A DNA stretch of 64,000 bases from Coriobacteriia bacterium. GTDB lineage: Bacteria > Actinomycetota > Coriobacteriia > Coriobacteriales > Eggerthellaceae. The notes beneath the pieces are model-generated. The model was not told where the DNA came from. It did no database searches and worked only from the letters and a program-made list of their open reading frames with translations. Each line of letters starts with the position of its first letter. The first letter of the stretch is position 1. Below, in pieces: positions 38,932 through 47,036 of the stretch. The DNA lies in contig JAUMVJ010000004.1 in the NCBI GenBank assembly GCA_030530215.1, forward strand, positions 62,001-126,000, read 5' to 3'. The translations under genes and the position numbers were made by a program.

Positions 38932-39273
38932 ATGATGAGCAAGGTTCCAGGCAATCTCATTATCACTGACGATGTCATCACCCGCGTGGCCGGCCACGCT
39001 GCAAGCTCCGTTTACGGGGTCGTCGGCATGGCAGCACCTACTTCCGATTCCGGTGCTGCGAAAATCCTTCCTCTTCGCCGTTTGCACAACGGTGTCGTGG
39101 TTACCACCGCGGACGACGAAACCAAGGTCGATCTTTACGTTGTGCTTGAGCATGGCGTCAACATCAATACCGTGTCTGAAAATCTTTCCGAGGCGATTTC
39201 TTTCGCTTTGAACGGGCTTACTCAGGGCACGCTTTCCATTGAAGTGCACGTTCAGGGAATTCAAGTTCGTTAA
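38932..39273 (+). CDS. Asp23/Gls24-family envelope stress protein
   Basis: A 113-residue Asp23/Gls24-family protein with the family core NLIITDDVITRVAGHAASSVYGVVGM and a C-terminal half ending VEVHVQGIQ-like (IEVHVQGIQV). Members sit at the membrane or in the cytosol and are linked to envelope stress. It precedes fakA by 38 bp, an arrangement widespread in Firmicutes and Actinobacteria (the yloU-yloV pair). GAAAGGA precedes tandem ATG codons at 38932 and 38935; either may be used. It opens the run asp23-fakA-recG-rsmD-coaD. Confidence 0.92.
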   Translation: MMSKVPGNLIITDDVITRVAGHAASSVYGVVGMAAPTSDSGAAKILPLRRLHNGVVVTTADDETKVDLYVVLEHGVNINTVSENLSEAISFALNGLTQGTLSIEVHVQGIQVR

Positions 39274-39311
39274 TCTGCGCGCACCGTATTGTCCCCTAGG
39301 AGTTTTGTTTT

Positions 39312-40952
39312 ATGAGTAATTACACGTCCAACGATATCGTCAACGCTGTTGCGGCTGCCGCCCATGCTCTTGACGATCGCAAGGATGAGATCAATCGCCT
39401 CAACGTTTTCCCCGTTCCCGATGGCGACACCGGCACTAACATGTCGCTTACCTTGGCCATGGTTGTTGAAAACCTGGCTGCTTTGCCCATCAATTCCACC
39501 GAGGCCGATTACCGCAAGGCAATCACTAACGGCGCACTTATGGGTGCGCGTGGTAATTCCGGTGTCATCACCTCTCAGATTATGCGCGGCCTGTGCGAGG
39601 GCTTCGATGGTCACGATGAATTCGACACCCAGGCACTCTCCGATATGTTTGCCCGCGCCGAGACCGTAGCTTTCAACGCGGTTCGCAAACCGGTTGAGGG
39701 TACGATCCTTACCGTCCTGCGTGATTCCGCCGCTGCCGCTAAACGCGCCGGCAAGAAGAAGATGAGCACCGACGAGGCGATGGAGTTCATCGTTTCCGAG
39801 GCCTACGCTTCCGTTCAGCGCACGCCTGAACTTTTGCCCGTACTTAAGGAAAATGGCGTGGTCGACGCTGGCGGTTTCGGTATTGCGATTTTCTTCGACT
39901 CTTTCGCGGGCGCTCTTACCGGCCGCACCAAGGTCATGGCTGATGAGCTCGCTTTTGCGCGCAATGCCGAGCCCAAGGTCGAGATCGAGCAGATCAACGA
40001 CTGGGAGGGCTCCAAGTACACCTACTGCAATGAGTTCCTGGTCGATTCCGACACGCTCGACCCTGAAGAGGCGCTCAACTTCCTTGCTACCATGGGCGAC
40101 TGCGAGCTTTGCGTTGGCTCCACCCCTAAGTTCAAGGTTCACGTTCATTCCAACACCCCCAACAAGGTGCTTGAGTACTTCCTTGAGCGCGGTCAGATCT
40201 TTGAGGTTTTCATCCACAACATGAAGCTTCAGTCTGAAGATCGCAATGCCAAGCTTGCCGCCGAGAAAGAGGAGAAGGCTGCCGAGCCCGCCAAGCCCAT
40301 CGGCTTCGTTGCCGTTGCGGCGGGCGAGGGCAATGCGAGCATCCTTAAATCCTTGGGCGTTGATTACGTCGTTTCCGGTGGTCAGACCATGAACCCTTCC
40401 ACCAAGGACATCCTTGATGCTGTGGCCCAGGTCAACGCTGATTCCGTGATCATTCTTCCTAACAATAAGAACATCATCATGGCTTCACAGAGCGCCGTTC
40501 AGGTTTCCGAGAAGCCCTGCGCTGTGGTCCCTACGACGAGTGTCCCCGAGGCATTCGCTGCCATGTTCGTTTTCGACGCCGATGCCTCGTTCGATGAAAA
40601 CGTCGAGGCCATGACCGAGGCTCGCGAGGACGTTCACACCGGCGAGGTCACGCAGGCCATCAAGGATGCCAAGGACGCTCATGGCAATCCCATTAAGGAC
40701 GGCGATTTTATTGGTATCGCCGATGGTGCCATTGAGTCCGTTACCGACAACGTGGAAGATGCCGTAATGGGTATTCTTGAGGCCATGGAAGCCGACGATA
40801 TGGATAACCTGACTCTCCTGGCCGGTGTTGATTACGCAGACGGTGCCCTTGAGGCTTTGGTTGAGCGTATCGAAGAGGCATATGAGGATTTGGAAATCGA
40901 GTCCTATCGCGGCGAGCAGCCCCTGTATCCCATTGTTCTTTCTCTTGAGTAA
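39312..40952 (+). CDS. fakA: DAK2/DegV-related fatty acid kinase FakA-like protein (YloV family)
   Basis: A 546-residue protein. The N-terminal DAK2 domain carries the nucleotide-binding motif NVFPVPDGDTGTNMSLT (about 33-49) and GARGNSGVITSQ. The C-terminal YloV/DegV-related region (about 320-546) includes the VVSGGQTMNPSTKDI sequence. In Gram-positive bacteria FakA phosphorylates exogenous fatty acids held by FakB/DegV proteins for phospholipid synthesis. plsX, which uses acyl phosphate chemistry, lies 5 kb downstream; no fakB is seen in the window. AGGAG precedes the ATG, and recG starts 14 bp downstream. Confidence 0.92.
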   Translation: MSNYTSNDIVNAVAAAAHALDDRKDEINRLNVFPVPDGDTGTNMSLTLAMVVENLAALPINSTEADYRKAITNGALMGARGNSGVITSQIMRGLCEGFDGHDEFDTQALSDMFARAETVAFNAVRKPVEGTILTVLRDSAAAAKRAGKKKMSTDEAMEFIVSEAYASVQRTPELLPVLKENGVVDAGGFGIAIFFDSFAGALTGRTKVMADELAFARNAEPKVEIEQINDWEGSKYTYCNEFLVDSDTLDPEEALNFLATMGDCELCVGSTPKFKVHVHSNTPNKVLEYFLERGQIFEVFIHNMKLQSEDRNAKLAAEKEEKAAEPAKPIGFVAVAAGEGNASILKSLGVDYVVSGGQTMNPSTKDILDAVAQVNADSVIILPNNKNIIMASQSAVQVSEKPCAVVPTTSVPEAFAAMFVFDADASFDENVEAMTEAREDVHTGEVTQAIKDAKDAHGNPIKDGDFIGIADGAIESVTDNVEDAVMGILEAMEADDMDNLTLLAGVDYADGALEALVERIEEAYEDLEIESYRGEQPLYPIVLSLE

Positions 40953-40966
40953 AGAGCGGCGATAAG

Positions 40967-43189
40967 GTGCCAGAAGGCGAAAACAATACTCCAGGGAAGA
41001 AGGCGATTTTGAGCGTATCTCAGGATCGCCTTTCCTCTACTTTGGCGCTTGATGCCCCGGTGAGTTCTATAGGAGGGGTCGGCCCTAAGCGTGCGCAGTC
41101 TCTAGGATCGATGGGCATCCACAGCCTGAGCGATTTGCTTGAGGCCTTTCCTCGTCGCTACATCGATATGTCGGCGGTGCGGCAGGTTGCCCAGGCGCGC
41201 ATCGGCGAGCATTGCACGGTGGTTGGTCGGGTTCACAACATCAACTCGCGCAGGACGCGTAAGCGCAACTTGTCTTTGGTCGAGGTGGGATTGGTTGACG
41301 GTTCTGGCATCCTTATGGTTACTTGCTTCAACCAGCCGTGGCTCACTCGTAAGCTCGAGCAGGAAATGCGTGTTTCCGTGTCGGGTGAGCTTGAGTTTAA
41401 CTACGGATTCAAGCGCATGACCAATCCAGTGCTCGTGGTGCTTGACCCTGAGGATGCGGCAAGTGGCTTGGTTCTTCCGGTGCATCCTGCATCCGCTCAA
41501 GTGCCGCGCCAAACGATGCGCCGCTTGATCGACGAGGCTTTGGAACGCATTCGGGGATGCTACGACTTTCTTCCTGCGCGTTTGAGGTGTCGTTATCGCC
41601 TCTGCTCGCGCTATCAAGCCTATAGGGCTATTCACGCGCCTTCGAGCATGGCTGAGGTTCAGATGGCCCGACGTCGCCTGATTTACGAAGAGCTGCTGTT
41701 GTTGGAGCTAGGCCTCATGTCGCGCTCTCGCTCCCGCAAAGCAAACCTTGTGCCATATCAGCAGGTGGTTGACGGCCCTAAGCTTGCTGAGCTGCGAAGC
41801 ATTGTTCCTTTCGATCTTACCGATGAGCAGAGCGCCGCCGTTTCCGAGATTCTTTCTTCGATGGCGGCCCCGAAATGCATGGAACACATGCTGTTGGGCG
41901 ACGTCGGTACAGGCAAAACGCTCGTTGCCACCTTCGCGATCGTTGCTGCCGTCGATGGCGGGCACCAGGTGATGATGATGGGTCCTACCGAGGTTTTGGT
42001 GCGTCAGTACGGCGTCGCGGTGGGCTCCTTGCTTGATTCCCTGGGTGTTTCTTGGGGCATCCTGACTTCTTCTACCTCCGCCGATGAGCGAGCAGGGCTT
42101 CTTGCGGCGTTTGCCGAGGGGCGCTGCTCGGTGGTTTTTGGCACCCATGCCCTTCTGTCCGACGAGCTTGCGCCCAAAGATTGCTCGCTTGTTGTAATCG
42201 ATGAGGAACAGCGTTTTGGCGTGGATCAGCGCCTTGCCTTGGTGTCCAAGGCTGAAAACGCCGATGTTTTATCTCTTACGGCAACGCCCATCCCGCGCAC
42301 TCTGGCTCTGGCCATGTATGGCGACATGGGGCTTTCATATCTGCGCAAGCGTCCGCAAGCCTTGCTTCCGCGCACAACCAAGGTATGTCATTTTGAGGAG
42401 GAGGGCATTGCCTACGACGAAATCCGCGCAGCTCTTTCCCGTGGGGAACAGGCCTACATCGTCTGCCCTTTGATCGGTGTGGAAACCGAGGCTTTGCAGC
42501 CAGGTCTAGCATCGAGCGAGGACGACGATGCTGATCAGTCTTTTGTCGAGTATGCCTTCGTCGAGGGCATACTCGAGGAGGGCGATTTCGATCCGGCGGG
42601 AAAGGTGGTATCGGCCGCAAGCACTCATGCGCGCATTCTTCAGGAAAGCGTGTTTCCCGAAGCGCGGGTGGGATTGCTGCACGGCAAGCTTGCCTCGGAT
42701 AAGAAATCCGAGGTTATGGAGCAATTTAAAGCAGGCGATATCGATATCTTGGTTTCGACCACCGTCATCGAGGTGGGCGTCGACGTGCCCAATGCGACGG
42801 TCATGGTGATAGAGGATGCCGACCGCTTCGGCTTGGCGCAGCTTCATCAGCTGAGGGGCAGGGTCGGGCGCGGCTCGAAGCCGGGAAAAGTGTTTTTGGT
42901 GTCGCGCTCACGCGCGCCTGAAGCCCTGGAGCGCCTTCAGGTGATGGAAAACGTCGACGATGGATTCGAGCTTTCCGAGCACGACCTGGCGCTTCGTCGC
43001 GAGGGCGACGTGTTCGGGGGCAGACAGCATGGCAAAAGCCCCTTGAAGCTGGTTAATGTCATGCGCGACACCGCCATCATCGAGGCGGCGGCGAACGACG
43101 CCCGTTCGATTTTGGATGAGGGATTGTTGAACGAAGACGAGCGTGCGGTGCTGATGCAAGCCCTCGCTCATAAGGAGGCACAGCAGTGA
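40967..43189 (+). CDS. recG: ATP-dependent DNA helicase RecG
   Basis: A replication-fork and recombination helicase of 740 residues. An N-terminal wedge/OB domain (about 60-180) precedes the helicase core with Walker A MLLGDVGTGKTLVA, the motif II sequence VVIDEEQRFGVDQR, LTATPIPRTLALA and the C-terminal QLRGRVGRGSKPG. Motif II reads DEEQ, while RecG proteins more often have DEQH; DEEQ is usual in Mfd, but overall length and the N-terminal wedge identify RecG. The start is GTG at 40967 with a weak ribosome binding site. Its TGA stop overlaps the GTG start of rsmD. Confidence 0.95.
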   Translation: MPEGENNTPGKKAILSVSQDRLSSTLALDAPVSSIGGVGPKRAQSLGSMGIHSLSDLLEAFPRRYIDMSAVRQVAQARIGEHCTVVGRVHNINSRRTRKRNLSLVEVGLVDGSGILMVTCFNQPWLTRKLEQEMRVSVSGELEFNYGFKRMTNPVLVVLDPEDAASGLVLPVHPASAQVPRQTMRRLIDEALERIRGCYDFLPARLRCRYRLCSRYQAYRAIHAPSSMAEVQMARRRLIYEELLLLELGLMSRSRSRKANLVPYQQVVDGPKLAELRSIVPFDLTDEQSAAVSEILSSMAAPKCMEHMLLGDVGTGKTLVATFAIVAAVDGGHQVMMMGPTEVLVRQYGVAVGSLLDSLGVSWGILTSSTSADERAGLLAAFAEGRCSVVFGTHALLSDELAPKDCSLVVIDEEQRFGVDQRLALVSKAENADVLSLTATPIPRTLALAMYGDMGLSYLRKRPQALLPRTTKVCHFEEEGIAYDEIRAALSRGEQAYIVCPLIGVETEALQPGLASSEDDDADQSFVEYAFVEGILEEGDFDPAGKVVSAASTHARILQESVFPEARVGLLHGKLASDKKSEVMEQFKAGDIDILVSTTVIEVGVDVPNATVMVIEDADRFGLAQLHQLRGRVGRGSKPGKVFLVSRSRAPEALERLQVMENVDDGFELSEHDLALRREGDVFGGRQHGKSPLKLVNVMRDTAIIEAAANDARSILDEGLLNEDERAVLMQALAHKEAQQ

Positions 43190-43761
43190 GAGTTATCGCA
43201 GGCGATTTCCGAGGCCGCAACCTTAAGGTGCTCAAGGGCGACAACACGCGCCCCACAACCGACCGCGTCAAAGAATCCTTGATGAGTTCTTTGTACAGCC
43301 TGTGCGGCGGTTTTGACGATCTAAAGGTGCTTGACGCCTTCGCTGGTTCTGGCCAGCTGGGAATCGAGGCTTTGTCGCGTGGCGCCGAGGAAGCGTGGTT
43401 CTGCGAGAAGAACCGCGAGGCCGCCCGCGTTGTGGAGTCCAACCTTGCTTTGTGCAAGCTCGATTCCAAGCGCGCCCATCTTGTCCAATCGGATACCTTC
43501 AAGCTTTCCAGCCGTGTGGGTCTGCCTGCCTTCGACCTTGTTTTTCTTGATCCCCCGTATGCCTTCGATGCGGAGCGTTTGCTCTCTTGGGTGGGCGAGA
43601 TGGAACAGGCCGGCCGCCTTTCCGCTCAAGCTCTCATAAGTTATGAATATGCAAAACGCGATGCCGCTAAGGTGGAGGCCTTGCTTGATACGCTAAAATG
43701 GACGACGGTTTCGCTGCGTAGCTACGGCGATACCGTCATTGCCATTTTCAAAAGGAGCTAG
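43186..43761 (+). CDS. rsmD: 16S rRNA (guanine(966)-N(2))-methyltransferase RsmD
   Basis: Methylates G966 in the 30S subunit. The 191-residue protein has MRVIAGDFRGRNL, TRPTTDRVKESL, the SAM-binding VLDAFAGSGQLGIEALSRGA and the catalytic FLDPPYAF. The GTG start at 43186 overlaps the recG stop (GTGA), and coaD begins 3 bp after its stop. The recG-rsmD-coaD order is shared with many actinobacteria and firmicutes. Confidence 0.96.
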   Translation: MRVIAGDFRGRNLKVLKGDNTRPTTDRVKESLMSSLYSLCGGFDDLKVLDAFAGSGQLGIEALSRGAEEAWFCEKNREAARVVESNLALCKLDSKRAHLVQSDTFKLSSRVGLPAFDLVFLDPPYAFDAERLLSWVGEMEQAGRLSAQALISYEYAKRDAAKVEALLDTLKWTTVSLRSYGDTVIAIFKRS

Positions 43762-43764
43762 TTT

Positions 43765-44247
43765 ATGAAGCGCGCCTTGGTACCTGGAACTTTTGACCCC
43801 ATCACGGCAGGTCATCTTGACGTCATCACCCGTGCGGCCATGATTTTCGACGAGGTGGTGGTTTCCGTTGCCGCTTCAAAGAAGAAAGGCCCGCTGTTCT
43901 CGCTTGAGGAAAGGGTCGAGCTTGTCCGTGAGGCGGTCTCCGACCTCGAGAATGTCCGCGTTATCAGCTTCGACGGCCTGCTTGTCGATTGTGCGCGTAT
44001 CCACGATGCTCATGCGGTCGTTAAGGGCTTGCGCGTCGTGACCGACTTCGAGTACGAGTTCCAGATGACTGCCATGAACTACGAGTTGGGTCCCAACCTC
44101 GAGACCTTCTTCATCATGTCGCCGCCGAAGTACATGTACCTCTCGTCGTCGGTTGTGCGTGAAATCTCCTCGATGGGCGGCGACGTCTCGAAGTTCGTTC
44201 CGCCCTGCGTCGATGTTGCACTTAAGAAGCGCTTCGGCCTTGAATAG
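43765..44247 (+). CDS. coaD: Phosphopantetheine adenylyltransferase
   Basis: Joins ATP and 4'-phosphopantetheine, the fourth step of coenzyme A synthesis. The 160-residue protein has the nucleotidyltransferase motif GTFDPITAGHLDV (the T/HxGH site) and the C-terminal LSSSVVREI motif. The length is standard. The start is an ATG preceded by AAAAGGAGC at the rsmD 3' end. About 310 bp without genes follow. Confidence 0.97.
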   Translation: MKRALVPGTFDPITAGHLDVITRAAMIFDEVVVSVAASKKKGPLFSLEERVELVREAVSDLENVRVISFDGLLVDCARIHDAHAVVKGLRVVTDFEYEFQMTAMNYELGPNLETFFIMSPPKYMYLSSSVVREISSMGGDVSKFVPPCVDVALKKRFGLE

Positions 44248-44559
44248 TTGCTAACTAGGTTTTCGCCGGTTTCGTTTTTTTTGACTGCTTGGATGGCGAA
44301 CCTTTGAGTGAGCCTGTAATGAGTGCTTCGAATGCGCCGGCATGGGGTTTACTTTGGGGCCGGGCGAAACTTTCGGTTTGACGAAAAACGCTCGTATAAG
44401 TATGGACGTGTATGTTTCCTTGGTTCATTTCGCAACTTAAGTTAGCCAAAGGGCACTACATCGGCTATAGTTTTGGGGTTGTAGCTCTATTTGCTACAAT
44501 TTTCGAATGAATTTTAACCTTTGCTTACGCCAGATGGCGTGGTTCGGGAAGGAACTAAT
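44248..44559. other. Non-coding gap upstream of the SepIVA-like gene
   Basis: About 310 bp. A T8 tract after coaD (near 44275) may end that transcript, but I see no good hairpin before it. At 44479-44499 a perfect inverted repeat surrounds a -10-like TACAAT. No gene recognised. Confidence 0.4.
44479..44505 (+). promoter_or_regulatory. Dyad with an overlapping extended -10 box (operator or weak terminator)
   Basis: TTGTAGC and GCTACAA (7 bp, 7-nt spacer) form a perfect inverted repeat. The right arm overlaps TGCTACAAT, a match to an extended -10 element. TTTTCG follows, so a weak terminator reading is also possible. The next start codon is at 44560. Confidence 0.45.
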
Positions 44560-45027
44560 ATGGATGATTCCGGAGTTATGAATCTCGTTGAGGAGCTCAG
44601 CGTTCTTATCGAGGACTCCAAGCCTGCTGGTTTCGGTAGGAATGGTTTTCATCTGGTGGATGCTCAGGCCGCCCTTGAGATTCTCGACGAGATCAAAGAG
44701 GCTTTCCCGCCCGAGGTCAGCCAGGCGCGCCTGGTCATCCGTGAGCGTCAGGATCTCCTTGATGAGGCCGAGGTTCAGGCTTCCCGTTTGATCGAGGATG
44801 CCCGCAGCCAGGCTATCACCATTGCCTCCGAGCAGGAAATCGTCCGCATTTCCCAGCAGCAGGCCGAAACCATCATGGCCGAGGCTCGTGAGATGGAGCG
44901 TCAGACCCGCGCAGGCGCTGAAGCCTTCGCCGATGAGGTCTTCACTCACGTTGAGCAGACGCTCGAGACCGCACTTACCAGCATCAAGCGCTGCCGCGAC
45001 CGCCTTAACAGCAACAACGCTCGCTAA
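44560..45027 (+). CDS. DivIVA/ATP-synthase-b-like coiled-coil protein (positional counterpart of SepIVA)
   Basis: A 155-residue, highly helical protein. The N-terminal segment (VMNLVEELSVLIEDSK) is followed by a long coiled coil rich in Glu, Ala, Arg and Gln (RLVIRERQDLLDEAEVQASRLIEDARSQA, continuing to residue 110). It resembles DivIVA-type and F-ATPase b-type coiled coils. In Mycobacterium the gene just upstream of DUF177 and rnc encodes SepIVA, a DivIVA-like division and envelope-growth factor. Position and shape suggest this is its counterpart, but orthology is not shown. AAGGA precedes the ATG. Its stop overlaps the next start (TAATG). Confidence 0.72.
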   Translation: MDDSGVMNLVEELSVLIEDSKPAGFGRNGFHLVDAQAALEILDEIKEAFPPEVSQARLVIRERQDLLDEAEVQASRLIEDARSQAITIASEQEIVRISQQQAETIMAEAREMERQTRAGAEAFADEVFTHVEQTLETALTSIKRCRDRLNSNNAR

Positions 45028-45566
45028 TGGACGATCTGAAAATCATCATCCCTGAAGAGCTCTTTGCTACGGCGGAGAGTTCTTCTTATTCTGGCGAGTT
45101 GAATCTTCCCAGCTACGAACAGGGCGGAATTGAATTCCGTTTTGCGAAGCCATTGCCTTGGTCGCTTACCGTTACCAACACCTCCGAGGCTTTTTTGGTT
45201 ATGGGCAGCATTTCGGGTGAGGGCGTGTGCGATTGCGTGCGCTGCCTAGAGGATGCTTCGTTTGCCATCGATGGGGAAGTGGAGGGTTACTTCCTTCTTC
45301 CCGGGCATGAACCCGATCCATCTGACGAAGACGCCCAAGATTACGAAGTGCTTCCCGACGATCGGACTATCGACCTTGAGCCCTTGCTTTTGAGTGCGAT
45401 TTCGCTCGCCTTGCCCTTCAGCCCCTTGTGCGACGAGGATTGCAAGGGCCTTTGCCCTCGCTGCGGCGCTAATTTGAACGAGGGGCCCTGTGCGTGCGAG
45501 CCCGACTCCGACATCGACGAGACCAATCCTTTCGCGGTTCTTAGGAATCTTTCGTTTGAGGATTAA
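45027..45566 (+). CDS. DUF177 (YceD-like) protein
   Basis: A 179-residue DUF177/YceD protein. The conserved cysteine motifs are CDCVRCLED (about 69-77) and CDEDCKGLCPRCGANLNEGPC in the C-terminal half, with LPFSPLC ahead of the latter. Members are almost always next to rpmF, as here, and are linked to 23S rRNA metabolism and ribosome assembly in some species. The start overlaps the upstream gene. The last about 60 residues are acidic. Confidence 0.93.
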   Translation: MDDLKIIIPEELFATAESSSYSGELNLPSYEQGGIEFRFAKPLPWSLTVTNTSEAFLVMGSISGEGVCDCVRCLEDASFAIDGEVEGYFLLPGHEPDPSDEDAQDYEVLPDDRTIDLEPLLLSAISLALPFSPLCDEDCKGLCPRCGANLNEGPCACEPDSDIDETNPFAVLRNLSFED

Positions 45567-45574
45567 TCTTTTTC

Positions 45575-45603
45575 TTGAAACTTCGTTTCGTTTTTGATAA
45601 ATT
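45575..45603 (+). promoter_or_regulatory. Promoter candidate upstream of rpmF
   Basis: TTGAAA (45575-45580), 17-bp spacer, TAAATT (45598-45603), 61 bp before the rpmF start. Confidence 0.55.
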
Positions 45604-45663
45604 GTCTCTTTGCGTGATTCATTGAATTTTCAGGGTTTCCTGTAGTATAGAAGGAGTTACATC

Positions 45664-45843
45664 ATGGCAGTGCCTAAACGCAAGACTGGTCGTGCCCGTA
45701 CCCATGCTCGTCGCAGCCAGAACGATAAGATCGCTTCTCCCGCACGTTCCGTATGCCCTCAGTGCGGCGAAGTCAAGCTTCCCCATCGCGTATGCCCCAA
45801 CTGCGGCCACTATCGCGATCGCGATGTCATTCAGACTGCCTAA
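45664..45843 (+). CDS. rpmF: Ribosomal protein L32
   Basis: A 59-residue large-subunit protein found by reading the frame from the ATG at 45664, which has AAGGAG upstream. The sequence starts MAVPKRKTGRARTHARRSQ and has the zinc-binding pairs CPQCGE and CPNCGH, both typical of L32. DUF177 lies just before it, the usual order. A strong terminator follows. The GC-rich mixture of basic and cysteine residues shows it is a real gene though short. Confidence 0.97.
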   Translation: MAVPKRKTGRARTHARRSQNDKIASPARSVCPQCGEVKLPHRVCPNCGHYRDRDVIQTA

Positions 45844-45870
45844 AATAACTCTGGGTTTTTGAATTAGACG

Positions 45871-45900
45871 ATCCCCTGGGCTTGCCCGGGGGATTTTTTT
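45871..45900 (+). terminator. Terminator of rpmF
   Basis: ATCCCCTGGGC and GCCCGGGGGAT pair (one T-G pair) across a TT loop, followed by TTTTTTT. Confidence 0.92.
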
Positions 45901-45954
45901 ATGCAGCTTGTGCGGTGATGAGGCAGGAAGCCCCTAGCTTGCGCAGGTGATTCG

Positions 45955-45960
45955 TATAAT
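45955..45960 (+). promoter_or_regulatory. -10 box of the plsX operon
   Basis: A perfect TATAAT 27 bp before the plsX ATG, without a recognisable -35. The preceding gene ends in a strong terminator, so a promoter is expected here. Confidence 0.55.
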
Positions 45961-45986
45961 AAGCGCACACATTCGAAAGGAGACCG

Positions 45987-46991
45987 ATGTCCGAACATGT
46001 CGTAATTACGGTTGACGCCGTTGGCGGCGATCTTGGCTCAGAGCCTATGCTCGAGGGCACTTTAGCTGCGCTCGAGGCCGATTCGGAGCTCGAGGTTATC
46101 CTTTGTGGCCCGGCCGATGTGGTTGAGCCTTTTGCGGCGGCACACGAGCGTGTGCATGCTCAGCCGACCACGCAAAGCATCGGTATGGACGAGCATCCTG
46201 CGCAGGCGGTCCGTAAGAAGAAGGATTCCTCTATCGTTGTCGGCTGCCGGCTGGTGAAGGAGGGCAAGGCTCAGGGCTTCTTCAGCCCAGGGTCCACCGG
46301 GGCATGCTTGGCTGCAGCCACCTTGGTTATGGGGCGTATCAAGGGCGTTCAGCGTCCTGCGATGGCCACCATCCTGCCGTCTCCGGTAAAGCCGGTTGTC
46401 ATGTGCGATGTCGGTGCAAACGCCGACTGCAAACCCGCCTATCTGGTTCAGTTTGCTCAGATGGCCACTATTTACGCTGAAAAGGTCATCGGGATTAAAG
46501 ACCCCACCTGCGCTCTGCTCAACATTGGTGAGGAAGACACCAAGGGCTCGGCTTTCGCGCAGGAGGCGCATGCCCTAATGCGCGCCGAGCTCCCCAACTT
46601 CATCGGTAACTGCGAGGGCAGAGATTTGCTTGACTGCAAGGCTGACGTCGTCGTCACCGATGGCTTCACCGGCAATGTTTCTTTGAAAACCATCGAGGGT
46701 GTGGCTTCGGTGCTCTTCGGCTGTATTAAAGACATCATGAAGGCTAATCCCGCTACGCTTCTGGGTGCTTTAACTATGAAGAAAGGCCTAAGCGAGCTCA
46801 AGGATTCGGTGTCGCCCGACCTCTATGGCGGTGCCCCCATGCTCGGCGTCAAAGGCGCGTGCTTGGTGGGCCACGGATCTTCCAACGCCACCGCGGTTAA
46901 GAACGGCATCCTCATGACCGCTAAATGTGTTCGTTTGGATGTTTCTGGATTAATCGCGCAGCTTGTGAAAAAACCCGAAAAACCCGAGTAA
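45987..46991 (+). CDS. plsX: Phosphate acyltransferase PlsX
   Basis: Makes acyl phosphate from acyl-ACP for phospholipid synthesis. The 334-residue protein has the N-terminal VDAVGGDLGSEPMLEG, FFSPGSTGACLAAATLVMGR and the C-terminal region with GGAPMLGVKGACLVGHGSSNA, all PlsX hallmarks. GAAAGGAG precedes the ATG. In many bacteria plsX is followed by fabD, fabG and acpP; here rnc follows directly, so no acyl carrier protein gene is in the cluster. The FakA-like gene upstream makes the same product class from exogenous fatty acids. Confidence 0.95.
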   Translation: MSEHVVITVDAVGGDLGSEPMLEGTLAALEADSELEVILCGPADVVEPFAAAHERVHAQPTTQSIGMDEHPAQAVRKKKDSSIVVGCRLVKEGKAQGFFSPGSTGACLAAATLVMGRIKGVQRPAMATILPSPVKPVVMCDVGANADCKPAYLVQFAQMATIYAEKVIGIKDPTCALLNIGEEDTKGSAFAQEAHALMRAELPNFIGNCEGRDLLDCKADVVVTDGFTGNVSLKTIEGVASVLFGCIKDIMKANPATLLGALTMKKGLSELKDSVSPDLYGGAPMLGVKGACLVGHGSSNATAVKNGILMTAKCVRLDVSGLIAQLVKKPEKPE

Positions 46992-47036
46992 TATTAACGG
47001 GTTGAAAATTAGTTATTACTGGAATTAGGAATATTT

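Noticed and set aside
41000-43189. recG as Mfd because of the DEEQ helicase motif
   Set aside because: Length, N-terminal wedge domain and synteny with rsmD-coaD are those of RecG; no Mfd-specific domains are present.
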